Assembly: GCA_019119395.1 (NCBI GenBank)
Contig: DWXC01000001.1
Span: 1-35,993, forward strand
Length of the DNA stretch: 35,993 nucleotides
From: Candidatus Borkfalkia stercoripullorum
Lineage (GTDB): Bacteria; Bacillota; Clostridia; Christensenellales; Borkfalkiaceae
Direction: 5' to 3'
Positions 7,244 to 15,223 of this stretch are shown here, piece after piece; the stretch's first letter is position 1; every line of letters starts with the position of its first letter. Under the pieces are notes generated by a model. The model made no database searches, had not been told where the DNA came from, and saw nothing but the letters and a program-made list of their open reading frames with translations. Both the position numbers and the translations under genes were made by a program.

Positions 7244-8170
7244 TTATTTAAACTCCTCCACCGTAAGGTTCGCAAATATTTCGTCGTATTTTTCTTTCGT
7301 GAAAGATATCTGCCCGAACGTCGTGACCGTTGCGGTACCCGCCGCAACCCCGGCGCGCAGAATATCCTTAAGATCCGCGCCCTGTTCCATAAGCATGGAC
7401 GCCGCGGCGAGCATGCCGTCTCCCGCGCCGACCGTGGAATTGACCGCGACGTTGATGCTGCGGCAATAATAATTTTTTGAGCCGTCAGTAATGATCGCGC
7501 CGCGTTTGCCGAGCGACAACAGCACGCGCTTGGCGCCCTTGTCGATGAGCGAATAACACCCCTTCAACAGCTCGTCCCGCGAGCGGAATTCCTGCCCGAG
7601 CGTATTTTGCAGTTCGTCCTTGTTCGGCTTTACGAGATCCATGCCCGCCGTGAGCGCCGCAAGCAATCTCGGCCCGTCGCAATCCGCGACTTTCAATTTT
7701 CCGTCGGGAACGGCGTTGAACAATTTGATGTAATAATCGCTCTCGACCCCTCTCGGAAGGCTGCCCGAAATAACGACGACGCTGCTCGAACGGCTGAGAT
7801 TTGCCACGAGATCGATCAGTTCCGCCTGCTTGTTCTCGGCGATCGGTTCGCCGACGTCGTTGACTTCGGTCAACATGGATTTGTTGTCGATGAATTTATA
7901 ATTTTCGCGCACGCGCCCCCTGTTCCAAATGAACACGCTGGGCACGCCCTCCCTGTCGAGCGCCTGTTCGAAAAGAGAACCGTTTTCGTTGTACATGAAA
8001 CCGGTCGCATGGCTCTGCCCGCGCAGGCGCGCCACGCCGATGGCGACATTCAGCGCTTTCCCCGTAAAAGTAAGCGTCTTGTTCTTTACATGATTGAGTT
8101 TCCCGACGTTGAGCGAATCCACCTCGATGGTCACGTCGGTGCAAGGGTTCAGACAAACTGTAAGGATCAT
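7244..8170 (-). CDS. PfkB-family phosphofructokinase/tagatose-6-phosphate kinase-like sugar kinase
   Basis: 308 residues, the normal length for 1-phosphofructokinase/LacC-type ribokinase-fold enzymes, which phosphorylate a sugar phosphate with ATP. The N-terminus (MILTVCLNPCTDVTIEV) and the C-terminal anion hole with catalytic base, VGAGDGM (GAGD 248-251, Asp251), are typical. The usual GGKGxN substrate-binding motif is altered to TGKALN (36-41). KPNKDEL (181-187) is the conserved Asn/Glu region. SD GGAGCGG lies before the ATG. It is driven by the promoter at 8258-8286, with a perfect palindrome in the leader (8185-8202). Fructose-1-phosphate or tagatose-6-phosphate are the likeliest substrates, but no PTS gene is beside it. 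Confidence 0.87.
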   Translation of the reverse strand: MILTVCLNPCTDVTIEVDSLNVGKLNHVKNKTLTFTGKALNVAIGVARLRGQSHATGFMYNENGSLFEQALDREGVPSVFIWNRGRVRENYKFIDNKSMLTEVNDVGEPIAENKQAELIDLVANLSRSSSVVVISGSLPRGVESDYYIKLFNAVPDGKLKVADCDGPRLLAALTAGMDLVKPNKDELQNTLGQEFRSRDELLKGCYSLIDKGAKRVLLSLGKRGAIITDGSKNYYCRSINVAVNSTVGAGDGMLAAASMLMEQGADLKDILRAGVAAGTATVTTFGQISFTKEKYDEIFANLTVEEFK

Positions 8171-8184
8171 TTTTTACCGCTCCG

Positions 8185-8202
8185 TTTTAGTATTGACTAA
8201 AA
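8185..8202. promoter_or_regulatory. Perfect palindrome in the leader of the PfkB kinase gene
   Basis: TTTTAGT-N4-ACTAAAA lies between the predicted transcription start (about 8251) and the SD of the kinase gene. It could be a repressor operator or a weak RNA hairpin masking the SD. No cognate regulator gene is adjacent. Confidence 0.55.
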
Positions 8203-8257
8203 TAGTTATTTTGATTCCGCAACCCGCGCGAAGGCCAGCCTCCCGCGTTCTCTTTCT

Positions 8258-8286
8258 ATTATATTACACATTCACGATTATTTCAA
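8258..8286 (-). promoter_or_regulatory. Promoter of the PfkB kinase-HD operon
   Basis: Minus strand TTGAAA (8286-8281), 17 bp, TATAAT (8263-8258). The leader would be about 80 nt. Confidence 0.75.
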
Positions 8287-8352
8287 GACTAATTTGGAAA
8301 TTTTTTCACATTTTTTTGCATGATTTTGCAGAAAAAAACGTGCGGACAACGT

Positions 8353-8385
8353 AAAAAGCGTCTGCCCGAACGAGCAGACGCTTTT
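8353..8385 (-). terminator. Terminator of pfkA
   Basis: 12-bp stem AAAAGCGTCTGC / GCAGACGCTTTT with an 8-nt loop and a T-run on the minus strand, 16 bp after the pfkA stop. Confidence 0.88.
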
Positions 8386-8400
8386 GAACCGAAAATCCCG

Positions 8401-9363
8401 TCACATGGAGATCATCTGCAGAGTTTCATAAAGCTCGTAATTGAACTTCTTTTTCATGCTGACCGCCTCGATGATGTCGAGGTCGATGATCTCGTTTTTA
8501 TGAATGCCGACCACGCGGTTGCCGATCCCGTCTTTGAGCAAACGAACCGCTTTATTGCCGAACTGCGCAGCAAGCATCCTGTCCGCCATGGACGGAGAAC
8601 CGCCCCTCTGCACATGGCCGATGGTCGTGCCGCGCACCGAATAAGTCGTCATGGACTGCAATTTTTTGGAGAACTCTTCACTCGTGGAAACGCCTTCCGC
8701 AAGGATGATGATGTTCGAATGTTTGCCGTTCGCGCGGCTCCTGTTGATGCGCAGGACGATATCTTCCATGTCGTAAGAAATTTCGGGCACGACGATGATC
8801 TCCGCGCCGCTCGCGATGCCGGAATACAGCGCGATGTCGCCACAGCGCCTGCCCATGACTTCAACGACGCTGATGCGTTCGTGCGAAGTCATCGTGTCGC
8901 GCAGTTTATTGATGATGTCGAGACAGGTGTTGACCGCCGTATCGAAACCCAAAGTATAATCGGTATATTCGAGGTCGTTGTCGATCGTGCCGGGGATGCC
9001 GATCGTAGGGATGCCGTATTCGTCGCTCAGGCACTTCGCGCCCTTGAACGAACCGTCTCCGCCGATGACGACCAACCCCTCGATGCCGCGGGCATTCAGC
9101 GTCTTGACGGCCTGCTTCTGCCCTTCCACCGTATACATTTCGACGCATCTGGCCGTGCGGAGCATTGTGCCGCCGCGCTGGACGATATCGGAAACGCTGC
9201 GCATCCCCATCTCTTCCATGTCGTCGTTGATGAGCCCGGCATAACCCTGATGAATGCCGAACACTTCCATGCCGAAATATTTCGCCGTCCTCACAACGGC
9301 CCTGATGCAGGCATTCATGCCCGGCGCGTCGCCGCCGCTCGTCAAAACCCCGATTCTCTTCAT
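8401..9363 (-). CDS. pfkA: ATP-dependent 6-phosphofructokinase
   Basis: Catalyses fructose-6-phosphate plus ATP to fructose-1,6-bisphosphate, the committed step of glycolysis, as a cytoplasmic tetramer. 320 residues, the standard bacterial length. Seen are MKRIGVLTSGGDAPGMN at the nucleotide-binding start, GGDGS (101-105) with Gly104 indicating ATP rather than pyrophosphate, and GIPGTIDND with catalytic Asp128. VVEVMGRRCGDIA and the C-terminal GHVQRGGSPS motif are also present. The CCGGAGGAT SD lies 9 nt before the ATG. It has its own promoter (9424-9451) and terminator, so it is probably transcribed apart from dnaE upstream. The dnaE-pfkA order is common in Gram-positives. Confidence 0.97.
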   Translation of the reverse strand: MKRIGVLTSGGDAPGMNACIRAVVRTAKYFGMEVFGIHQGYAGLINDDMEEMGMRSVSDIVQRGGTMLRTARCVEMYTVEGQKQAVKTLNARGIEGLVVIGGDGSFKGAKCLSDEYGIPTIGIPGTIDNDLEYTDYTLGFDTAVNTCLDIINKLRDTMTSHERISVVEVMGRRCGDIALYSGIASGAEIIVVPEISYDMEDIVLRINRSRANGKHSNIIILAEGVSTSEEFSKKLQSMTTYSVRGTTIGHVQRGGSPSMADRMLAAQFGNKAVRLLKDGIGNRVVGIHKNEIIDLDIIEAVSMKKKFNYELYETLQMISM

Positions 9364-9423
9364 AACACTTATCCTCCGGACGGAGCGAAAACCGCCCCTG
9401 TAAAATTTTCAGTCTGCTCGCCT

Positions 9424-9451
9424 ATTATATCAGATCGCGCGAAAAAAACAA
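9424..9451 (-). promoter_or_regulatory. Promoter of pfkA
   Basis: Minus strand TTGTTT (9451-9446), 16 bp, TATAAT (9429-9424) with TG before the -10. It lies 61 bp before the start codon. Confidence 0.65.
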
Positions 9452-9515
9452 AATGTTTTCGCATGCCGCCGCAATTTTTTGGCGAAACGTTCATTTTTAG
9501 CAAAAATGCGCTACT

Positions 9516-12500
9516 TTATACCATTACGATGTCATTTTCGCCGAGGTAAAGGTACAATTCCTCCCGCAGGCCGCGGCAGTCGTTGATGCCTTTCATCTTG
9601 TAAAGGCCGCCGCCGCGCTTGATCTTGACCGTCGTGGAGCCTTCCGAATAGTGCGAAAAGAGAGCGATGAAATCGTCGAACTCCTCATCGGAAAGCGCGC
9701 TCGCGTTCAGCCAGAGCGCATGTTCGACGGGCTTTGCGGGTCTTGCCGCCGCTGCCGCACCGCCGCCCGCGGGCATCGCGCCGCCGTCGTATTCTTTCAT
9801 CGTATCGAGAATGATGACGGGCGCCTTTTCGCTGTCGAGCTGCATCTTGCCCGTAAGGTATACGATCTTGTCTGAAGAGACGACCTGCTTGATGCGCTCG
9901 TACACGTTGGGAAAGGCGACGCACTCTATGCTCCCGTAAAGATCTTCGACGGAGATGAAAGCCATCGCCGAGCCCGAACGGGTCATGATCCTCTTGTAAG
10001 TGCCGATAATGCCCCCCATCGTGACGGGCGCGCCGTCGGTAAGCTCGGGGTACGTCCTGCGCCCTTCCTCGTCCTCCTCGTAATTCTGCATTTTCTGGCA
10101 TGAGAAAGAGCAGTCCCTGAACGCGTGCATATATCCTTCGAACGGATGCCCGCTGACGTACACGCCGAGCACGGCCTTTTCGCGGGCAAGCTTGTCGTTC
10201 GTTTCAAGCTCCGGGATGTTCGGATAAGAAATGTCCGTAACGTCCTCTTCGATGATATCGCCGAAGAGGCTCATCTGCAAGCTGGATTTTTGTTTGTTGA
10301 TCTTGTTCGCCCTGTCCAAAACGCTCTCGTACACGGCGAGCAGCTGCGACCTGTGCACGCCGAAGCAGTCGAACGCGCCCGCGGAGATCAGCCCTTCGAG
10401 CATGCGCTTGTTGAGAAGGGGCGCACAGCGGAACACGAAATCGGGGAAGTTTTTAAACTCGCCGCGTTCGTTCCTCTCGTCGATGATCTTTTCGGTAGCG
10501 CCCACGCCCACGCCTTTGAGAGCGCTCAGCCCGAAGCGCACCGCGTCCCCCTGCACCGAAAAATACGTCTTGCTCTTATTGACGTCGGGTTGAAGGACGG
10601 GGATGTTTTTTTCTTTGAGATAAATGATATACTTGGTGACTTCCTCGATTTTTTCGATGCGGTTGTTGAGGATCGCCGCCATGAACTCTTTGGGGTAAAA
10701 ACGTTTCAGGTACGCCGTGCGGTAAGCAAGCACCGCATAGCACGTCGCGTGCGCCTTGTTGAAAGCGTAACTCGCGAAACTTTCCATGTCGCCGAACACC
10801 TTTTCCGCCACTTCCTTGGGCACGCCGCGGCTGACCGCGCCTTCGATGTTGCCGCCCTGGTCGAGGTTGCCCGAAATGAATTTCTCTTTTTGCGCCATCA
10901 GTTCGGCTTTGTTCTTTTTGCCCATCGCGCGGCGGACGAGGTCTGCCTGGCCGAGCGAAAAGCCCGCAAGATCCTGGAAGATCTGCATGACCTGTTCCTG
11001 ATAAATGATGACGCCGTAAGTGACTTTGAGTATATGCTCCAACAGCGGCGTGTCGTATTTGACTTTGGAAGGGTTCAGCTTGTTCTCGATGTAGGTAGGG
11101 ATATACGCCATCGGGCCGGGACGATAGAGCGCCACGCCCGCGATGATGTCTTCCAGGCAGTCGGGCTTGAGGTCTTTCATGAACCGTTTCATGCCGCCTT
11201 GCTCGAGCTGGAACACCGCGTCCGTATCCCCTTCGGAAATGAGAGCGTAAGCCTCGGGATTGTTATACCCGAGCGCGTTGAAATCGATCTCTACCCCCGT
11301 GTCTTCGAGAATGTAGTCGCACGCCTTTTTGATGTCGGTCAGGGTCGTCAGCGCGAGGAAGTCCATTTTCAGCATGCCGATGGACTCCACTTCTTTCATG
11401 TCGAATTGCGTGGTGATGTCCTCGCCGTTGCGCGAAAGCGGCACCGCTTCCGCGATGGGCTTGCGGCAGATGACCACGCCCGCCGCGTGCATGGACGTAT
11501 TGCGCGGCATACCCTCAAGGCGCAGCGACATATCGATGACCCGGCGCAGCGTCTCGTCCGTTTCGTACAGTTCGATAAACTCGTTGTTGCGCTTTTTCTC
11601 CTGCTCTTCGAGCGACTTGCGCACGTCTTCGCGCTTATCCTCGGGGAGAGACGGGTCGTTCAGTTTTTGCTGAAGCACGGGTATCTTTCTGCCCAAAAGT
11701 TCGGAGATCGTGGACTTGCCGTCCATGATCTTGGTCACGCGGTCTGTCTCGGAATACGGCACGCGAAGTACTCTGCCAACGTCTTTGATTGCGGCTTTCG
11801 ACGCCAAAGTACCGAAGGTGACGATCTGCGCGACATTTTCGGGATGATATTTGTTGCGGACGTATTCGATGACTTCGGGGCGGCGCTCGTTACAGAAGTC
11901 GACGTCGAAGTCGGGCATGGTCACGCGGTCGGGATTCAAAAACCGCTCGAAGAAGAGGTCGTATTTGAGCGGGTCGATGTCGGTGATCCCGATCGCATAG
12001 GCGACGATGCTCGCCGCGCCGCTGCCCCTCCCCGGGCCGACCGGTATCCCGTGCCTTTTCGACCACTGGATAAAGTCCATGACGATGAGGTAATATTCGG
12101 CAAAGCCCATGCCCAGGATGATGCCCAGTTCATAATCGGCCCTCTTTTTGACCGCCTCGGTGATCTCGCCGTACCGCTTTTTCAACCCTTCCCACGTCAG
12201 TTTGGTCAGATAGTCTTTAGGGTCGGAGCCGTCCTCGGGCGTGTACCCCGGGATGAGCGATTTGTCCTTGATCGGGTCGCCGTTGTCTTTCAGGTCGAAG
12301 CACGGCTCTTCCGCGCATTTGTTCGCGATCGCGACGGTGTTCGAGATTGCCTCGGGGACGTAAGAAAAGAGCGCCTCCATCTCCTCGGGCGTCTTGAAGT
12401 AAAACTCCTGCGAACCGAATTTCATCCGCTTGGGATCGTCGATCGTGCGCTTCATCTGGATGCACATGAGCACGTCCTGCATTTCCCAGTCCTCTTTGCG

Positions 12501-13118
12501 GATATAATGCACGTCGTTGGTTGCGACGGGCTGAATGTCCAGTTCCTTCGCGAGCTGCAAAAGGAGCGGCAGGACGCGCTTCTGCTCTTCCAGTCCGTGA
12601 TCCTGTATTTCGATGTAAAAGTCGTCGCCGAACATCTCTTTGAGTTCGAGCGCCGTCTTTTTCGCCCCTTCGTAGTCCCCTTTCAGCAACAATTTCGGGA
12701 TGCGCCCCGCAATGCATGCCGAAAGGCACACCAACCCCTCGGTGTGCTCTCTGAGCGTCTTATAGTCGATCCTGGGTTTGTAATAAAACCCGTCCACATA
12801 GGCGATGGAATCGAGCTTGACGAGATTCTTATACCCCTTTTTGTTTTTTGCGAGCAGGATGAGATGTTCGAATTCGCTCGTGTTGTCTTTGACCGAGAGA
12901 TCCTGCGTCATGTACATTTCGCAGCCGATGATCGCCTGTATGTTGTTTTTTTTGCAAAGTTCGGCAAAATACAGCGTCGCGTACATGTTCCCGTGGTCTG
13001 TGATCGCGAGCGCCTTGACTCCGTTTTTGACGCAATGGTCAACAAGGTCGTCCACCTTGCAGGCCCCGTCGAGCAGGCTGTATTCGGTATGAAGGTGTAA
13101 ATGCACAAAATCCGCCAT
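9516..13118 (-). CDS. dnaE: DNA polymerase III alpha subunit (DnaE type)
   Basis: Replicative C-family DNA polymerase of 1200 residues, close to the DnaE1-type size. The N-terminal PHP domain starts FVHLHLHTEYSLLDGA and retains several metal-ligand histidines (ITDHGNMY). The polymerase core has GPGRGSGAASIVAYAIGITDIDPL and the catalytic PDFDVDFCNERR aspartates (about 395-405), with the third acidic region in the palm. FNKAHATCYAVLAY, the HhH region (FGLSALKGVGVGA) and an OB domain (GGIIGTYKRIMTRSGSAMAFISVEDLYG) follow. No proofreading exonuclease domain is inserted, so it is not PolC. SD GGAGAGG lies before the ATG. Confidence 0.98.
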   Translation of the reverse strand: MADFVHLHLHTEYSLLDGACKVDDLVDHCVKNGVKALAITDHGNMYATLYFAELCKKNNIQAIIGCEMYMTQDLSVKDNTSEFEHLILLAKNKKGYKNLVKLDSIAYVDGFYYKPRIDYKTLREHTEGLVCLSACIAGRIPKLLLKGDYEGAKKTALELKEMFGDDFYIEIQDHGLEEQKRVLPLLLQLAKELDIQPVATNDVHYIRKEDWEMQDVLMCIQMKRTIDDPKRMKFGSQEFYFKTPEEMEALFSYVPEAISNTVAIANKCAEEPCFDLKDNGDPIKDKSLIPGYTPEDGSDPKDYLTKLTWEGLKKRYGEITEAVKKRADYELGIILGMGFAEYYLIVMDFIQWSKRHGIPVGPGRGSGAASIVAYAIGITDIDPLKYDLFFERFLNPDRVTMPDFDVDFCNERRPEVIEYVRNKYHPENVAQIVTFGTLASKAAIKDVGRVLRVPYSETDRVTKIMDGKSTISELLGRKIPVLQQKLNDPSLPEDKREDVRKSLEEQEKKRNNEFIELYETDETLRRVIDMSLRLEGMPRNTSMHAAGVVICRKPIAEAVPLSRNGEDITTQFDMKEVESIGMLKMDFLALTTLTDIKKACDYILEDTGVEIDFNALGYNNPEAYALISEGDTDAVFQLEQGGMKRFMKDLKPDCLEDIIAGVALYRPGPMAYIPTYIENKLNPSKVKYDTPLLEHILKVTYGVIIYQEQVMQIFQDLAGFSLGQADLVRRAMGKKNKAELMAQKEKFISGNLDQGGNIEGAVSRGVPKEVAEKVFGDMESFASYAFNKAHATCYAVLAYRTAYLKRFYPKEFMAAILNNRIEKIEEVTKYIIYLKEKNIPVLQPDVNKSKTYFSVQGDAVRFGLSALKGVGVGATEKIIDERNERGEFKNFPDFVFRCAPLLNKRMLEGLISAGAFDCFGVHRSQLLAVYESVLDRANKINKQKSSLQMSLFGDIIEEDVTDISYPNIPELETNDKLAREKAVLGVYVSGHPFEGYMHAFRDCSFSCQKMQNYEEDEEGRRTYPELTDGAPVTMGGIIGTYKRIMTRSGSAMAFISVEDLYGSIECVAFPNVYERIKQVVSSDKIVYLTGKMQLDSEKAPVIILDTMKEYDGGAMPAGGGAAAAARPAKPVEHALWLNASALSDEEFDDFIALFSHYSEGSTTVKIKRGGGLYKMKGINDCRGLREELYLYLGENDIVMV

Positions 13119-13145
13119 GTCGTTTTTCCTCTCCGTATCCGTAAA

Positions 13146-13183
13146 GGCGCGCCCGCACGGCGCGCCGTCGATTTTATATTATA
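13146..13183 (-). promoter_or_regulatory. dnaE -10 element and GGCGCGCC hairpin leader
   Basis: TATAAT on the minus strand (13183-13178) follows immediately after the crh-like terminator. No good -35 is visible, so the promoter is tentative. The leader contains two copies of the 8-bp palindrome GGCGCGCC (13146-13153, 13159-13166), which pair around a 5-nt loop. Confidence 0.45.
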
Positions 13184-13185
13184 CC

Positions 13186-13228
13186 CGAAAAGGGCGCACT
13201 TGCCCCTATGGAGGGCAAAGCGCTCTTT
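13186..13228 (-). terminator. Terminator after the Crh-like gene
   Basis: Long imperfect stem, AGAGCGCTTTGCCC against GGGCAAGTGCGCCCT with one bulge and a 7-nt loop, ending in CTTTTC on the minus strand. It touches the stop codon of the Crh-like gene. Confidence 0.7.
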
Positions 13229-13482
13229 TAGTTGAGTTCGGCTATGAATTTCGCCACGCCCGAGGCGGCGGCTTTCCCGTCCGCGCCTTCCGCGCAGACG
13301 GTATATTCGTCCCCGGGGACGAACTTCATCGAAACAAGCCCGATGATACTCTTCGCGTTGGCGCGTTTTTCTCCGCCCTCCACGCTGATCTCGCTCTTAT
13401 ATTTGCACGCTTCGAAAACGATGCGCTGGGCGTCGTAAGCGTTGTAAGAGCTTTTTTTGAAAACAAACCTGACTCTTTCCAT
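13228..13482 (-). CDS. crh: Crh-like HPr homologue lacking the phosphotransfer histidine
   Basis: 84 residues with the HPr fold pattern. The regulatory serine region is intact: RANAKSIIGLVSM, with Ser45 equal to Ser46 of HPr, the site phosphorylated by HprK. The active-site loop that should read LHARPA reads YNAYDA: His15 is replaced by Asn14, and the Arg and Pro are lost. It cannot accept phosphate from Enzyme I, so it should act only through serine phosphorylation, as Crh does in Bacillus (where Gln replaces His). It lies 6 bp after whiA with a strong GGGGAGGAG SD, the same whiA-crh order as in Bacillus, and hprK is 4 kb upstream on the same strand. A partner such as CcpA is not in the window. 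Confidence 0.85.
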   Translation of the reverse strand: MERVRFVFKKSSYNAYDAQRIVFEACKYKSEISVEGGEKRANAKSIIGLVSMKFVPGDEYTVCAEGADGKAAASGVAKFIAELN

Positions 13483-13488
13483 AAAATT

Positions 13489-14445
13489 CTACTCCTCCCC
13501 TTCGAGTTCTTCGGCAAGTTTTACGAGTTTTCGCAGCCTGTGATTCAGGCAGCTTTTCGAAACGCTCAGCCTTTCCGCCAGCTCTTTGAGCGACGCCTCC
13601 TTGTCGGCGAGCCTCGACTGCGCCGTCTCGCGCAGGGAGGGGTCGAGTTCGGCAAGCCCGATAAGCGCGTCGATGCGTTCGATCGCCCGTATCTGTTTGA
13701 CGGAAGCCAAAACGCTCTTGTCGTAATTTTTTTGCAGGCAGTTCGCCACGCGGTTGATGCGGTTCTTTTCGTCCTTCATGTCCGCAAGGCGGTTGAGTTT
13801 CGCGAGCGCGTTCTCCGCGCCGACCAGGTACAGAAAATCCGATATGCTCTCGCGGCTTTTCAGGTACACGACGAACGAACCCTTTCTCTCCACGCACCGC
13901 GCCAAAATTTCGTGTAGCGCCAGAAGTTCGCAGCAGTCGTCCGCGAGGAATTTATTGGAAAACACGATCTCGAGATGATACCCCGAGCGCGTCTCCTCCA
14001 TCTTCGGCAGGATGCAGCTGCCGCTCCCCAGAAACGCGCCCTTGATCCACGCGACTTCGCAGCAGGCGTTTTCCACGACGTATTTGTCCACGTCGAGACG
14101 AAACTCCACGCTGTCCTCACCGCGTTCCGCGATGCCGAGCTGACCGAGGATATAGAGAGACTTGTCCGAAAGGCATTGAAAGACCAGCCTGTCGCGCCCG
14201 CGCCGCGCGTCCGTCGTCGCCTGCACGACTTTGAGTTCCGCGCCGTAAAGCTGTTCGAGTATCTCGATGAAAAATGCGGCGACGTCCTCGCTTTCGGTCA
14301 CGAATTCGAAACCGAAGGCATTTCCCGAACGGATCACGCTGCCCGTCGCACGGAGAAACGCGGAGAGCGCCGCCGTTTTGCAACATGCGTTCTCCAATCC
14401 GTTTTTCATGATCTCGCGCTTGATCTCGCCCGTAAAATTGTTCAT
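13489..14445 (-). CDS. whiA: WhiA-family DNA-binding protein
   Basis: 318 residues, the usual WhiA size. WhiA is a conserved Gram-positive nucleoid-associated protein linked to cell division and chromosome segregation (and sporulation in Streptomyces). The N-terminal 80 residues match the WhiA N-domain (SFTGEIKREI-like start, CCKTAALSAFLRATGS). The LAGLIDADG-like middle carries WIKGAFLGSGSC, and the C-terminal helix-turn-helix reads LKELAERLSVSKSCLNHRLRKL. The start is one base after the PHP gene stop (TGATATG). The SD AAGGA is somewhat far, so translational coupling is likely. The Crh-like gene follows directly. Confidence 0.95.
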   Translation of the reverse strand: MNNFTGEIKREIMKNGLENACCKTAALSAFLRATGSVIRSGNAFGFEFVTESEDVAAFFIEILEQLYGAELKVVQATTDARRGRDRLVFQCLSDKSLYILGQLGIAERGEDSVEFRLDVDKYVVENACCEVAWIKGAFLGSGSCILPKMEETRSGYHLEIVFSNKFLADDCCELLALHEILARCVERKGSFVVYLKSRESISDFLYLVGAENALAKLNRLADMKDEKNRINRVANCLQKNYDKSVLASVKQIRAIERIDALIGLAELDPSLRETAQSRLADKEASLKELAERLSVSKSCLNHRLRKLVKLAEELEGEE

Positions 14446-14446
14446 A

Positions 14447-15223
14447 TCACAAACTCATTTCCTTGAATTTCGCAAAGCGGAAATCGGGCGTGCGCCCGTC
14501 GACATTGTCGATCCGCTCCCTCGGCACTTCCACGCGGGAAAGAAGCCCGTCCACCAGTTTCGTGTCGCCCACCCTGTCGGGGGAATGGGCGTCAGAATCG
14601 ATGATGAACCGCACGCCCGTCGCCACGACCTTTTCCAGCTGCTCGTCGGAAAGGTGTACCTTTTTGGAGTTGAGTTCGATGTAAGTGCCGTTGTCGCGCG
14701 CGGCTTTGGCGACCTCCGCCACGTCGCAGAAGCACAAAAAATTGAGGTGCGTCACCGCATCGATCGGGTATTTTTCTATGCTGTTGATATAGGCGCGGGT
14801 GTTGTAGCGGATCAGGCTTTTGCTCCCTTCCTTTTTGAGCATCGTATAAAACGCGTTCACGAAGAGCATGTTCCAGAAATCTTTGAATCTCGTGAACTTG
14901 ACGAATCGGTGTATGCCCATCAGAAAGACGTCGAAATCTTTATAATCGTTGACGGTCATGTCCGTCCGCCCGTTCTCGTCGCACAGGTTCGCCTCCATGC
15001 CGACGAACACTTTCACGCCCGTCTTTTCGGTCGCCTCGCGGCAGTCTTTTATAAGCTGCGGCACCTTTTTACGCTTGATGCCGAACGCCATCTGCTCGAA
15101 TCCGTGGTCGGTTATGGCGATCTCTTTCAGCCCCTTTTCCTTTGCGGCGAGCGCGTTTTCGAGAACGGTCCCCTTGCCGTGGCTGTATGTGGTGTGTGTG
15201 TGGTAATCGCCCGTCAGTTCCAT
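14447..15223 (-). CDS. PHP-domain phosphoesterase (YcdX-like)
   Basis: 258 residues forming a single PHP domain. Metal ligands expected for the family are visible: DYHTHTTYSHG near the start, ITDHGFEQM, VGMEANL, a middle HRF/H segment, THLNFL, and DSDAHSPDRVGD near the end. PHP proteins of this size are zinc- or manganese-dependent phosphatases, such as YcdX or histidinol phosphatase. No histidine biosynthesis gene is nearby, so the substrate stays open. Its ATG follows the murB TGA directly (TGAATG), with AGGAGA in the end of murB, so the two are translationally coupled in one operon with whiA. Confidence 0.9.
   Translation of the reverse strand: MELTGDYHTHTTYSHGKGTVLENALAAKEKGLKEIAITDHGFEQMAFGIKRKKVPQLIKDCREATEKTGVKVFVGMEANLCDENGRTDMTVNDYKDFDVFLMGIHRFVKFTRFKDFWNMLFVNAFYTMLKKEGSKSLIRYNTRAYINSIEKYPIDAVTHLNFLCFCDVAEVAKAARDNGTYIELNSKKVHLSDEQLEKVVATGVRFIIDSDAHSPDRVGDTKLVDGLLSRVEVPRERIDNVDGRTPDFRFAKFKEMSL

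Noticed and set aside
10125-13100. 991-codon open frame on the plus strand opposite dnaE
   Set aside because: It is the complement of dnaE codons in a GC-rich third-position genome. It has no SD, is rich in Arg, His, Val and Phe, and matches no family, whereas dnaE on the other strand is complete.
13228-13482. Ordinary HPr phosphocarrier of the PTS
   Set aside because: The His, Arg and Pro of the active loop are missing, so it cannot carry phosphate from Enzyme I.
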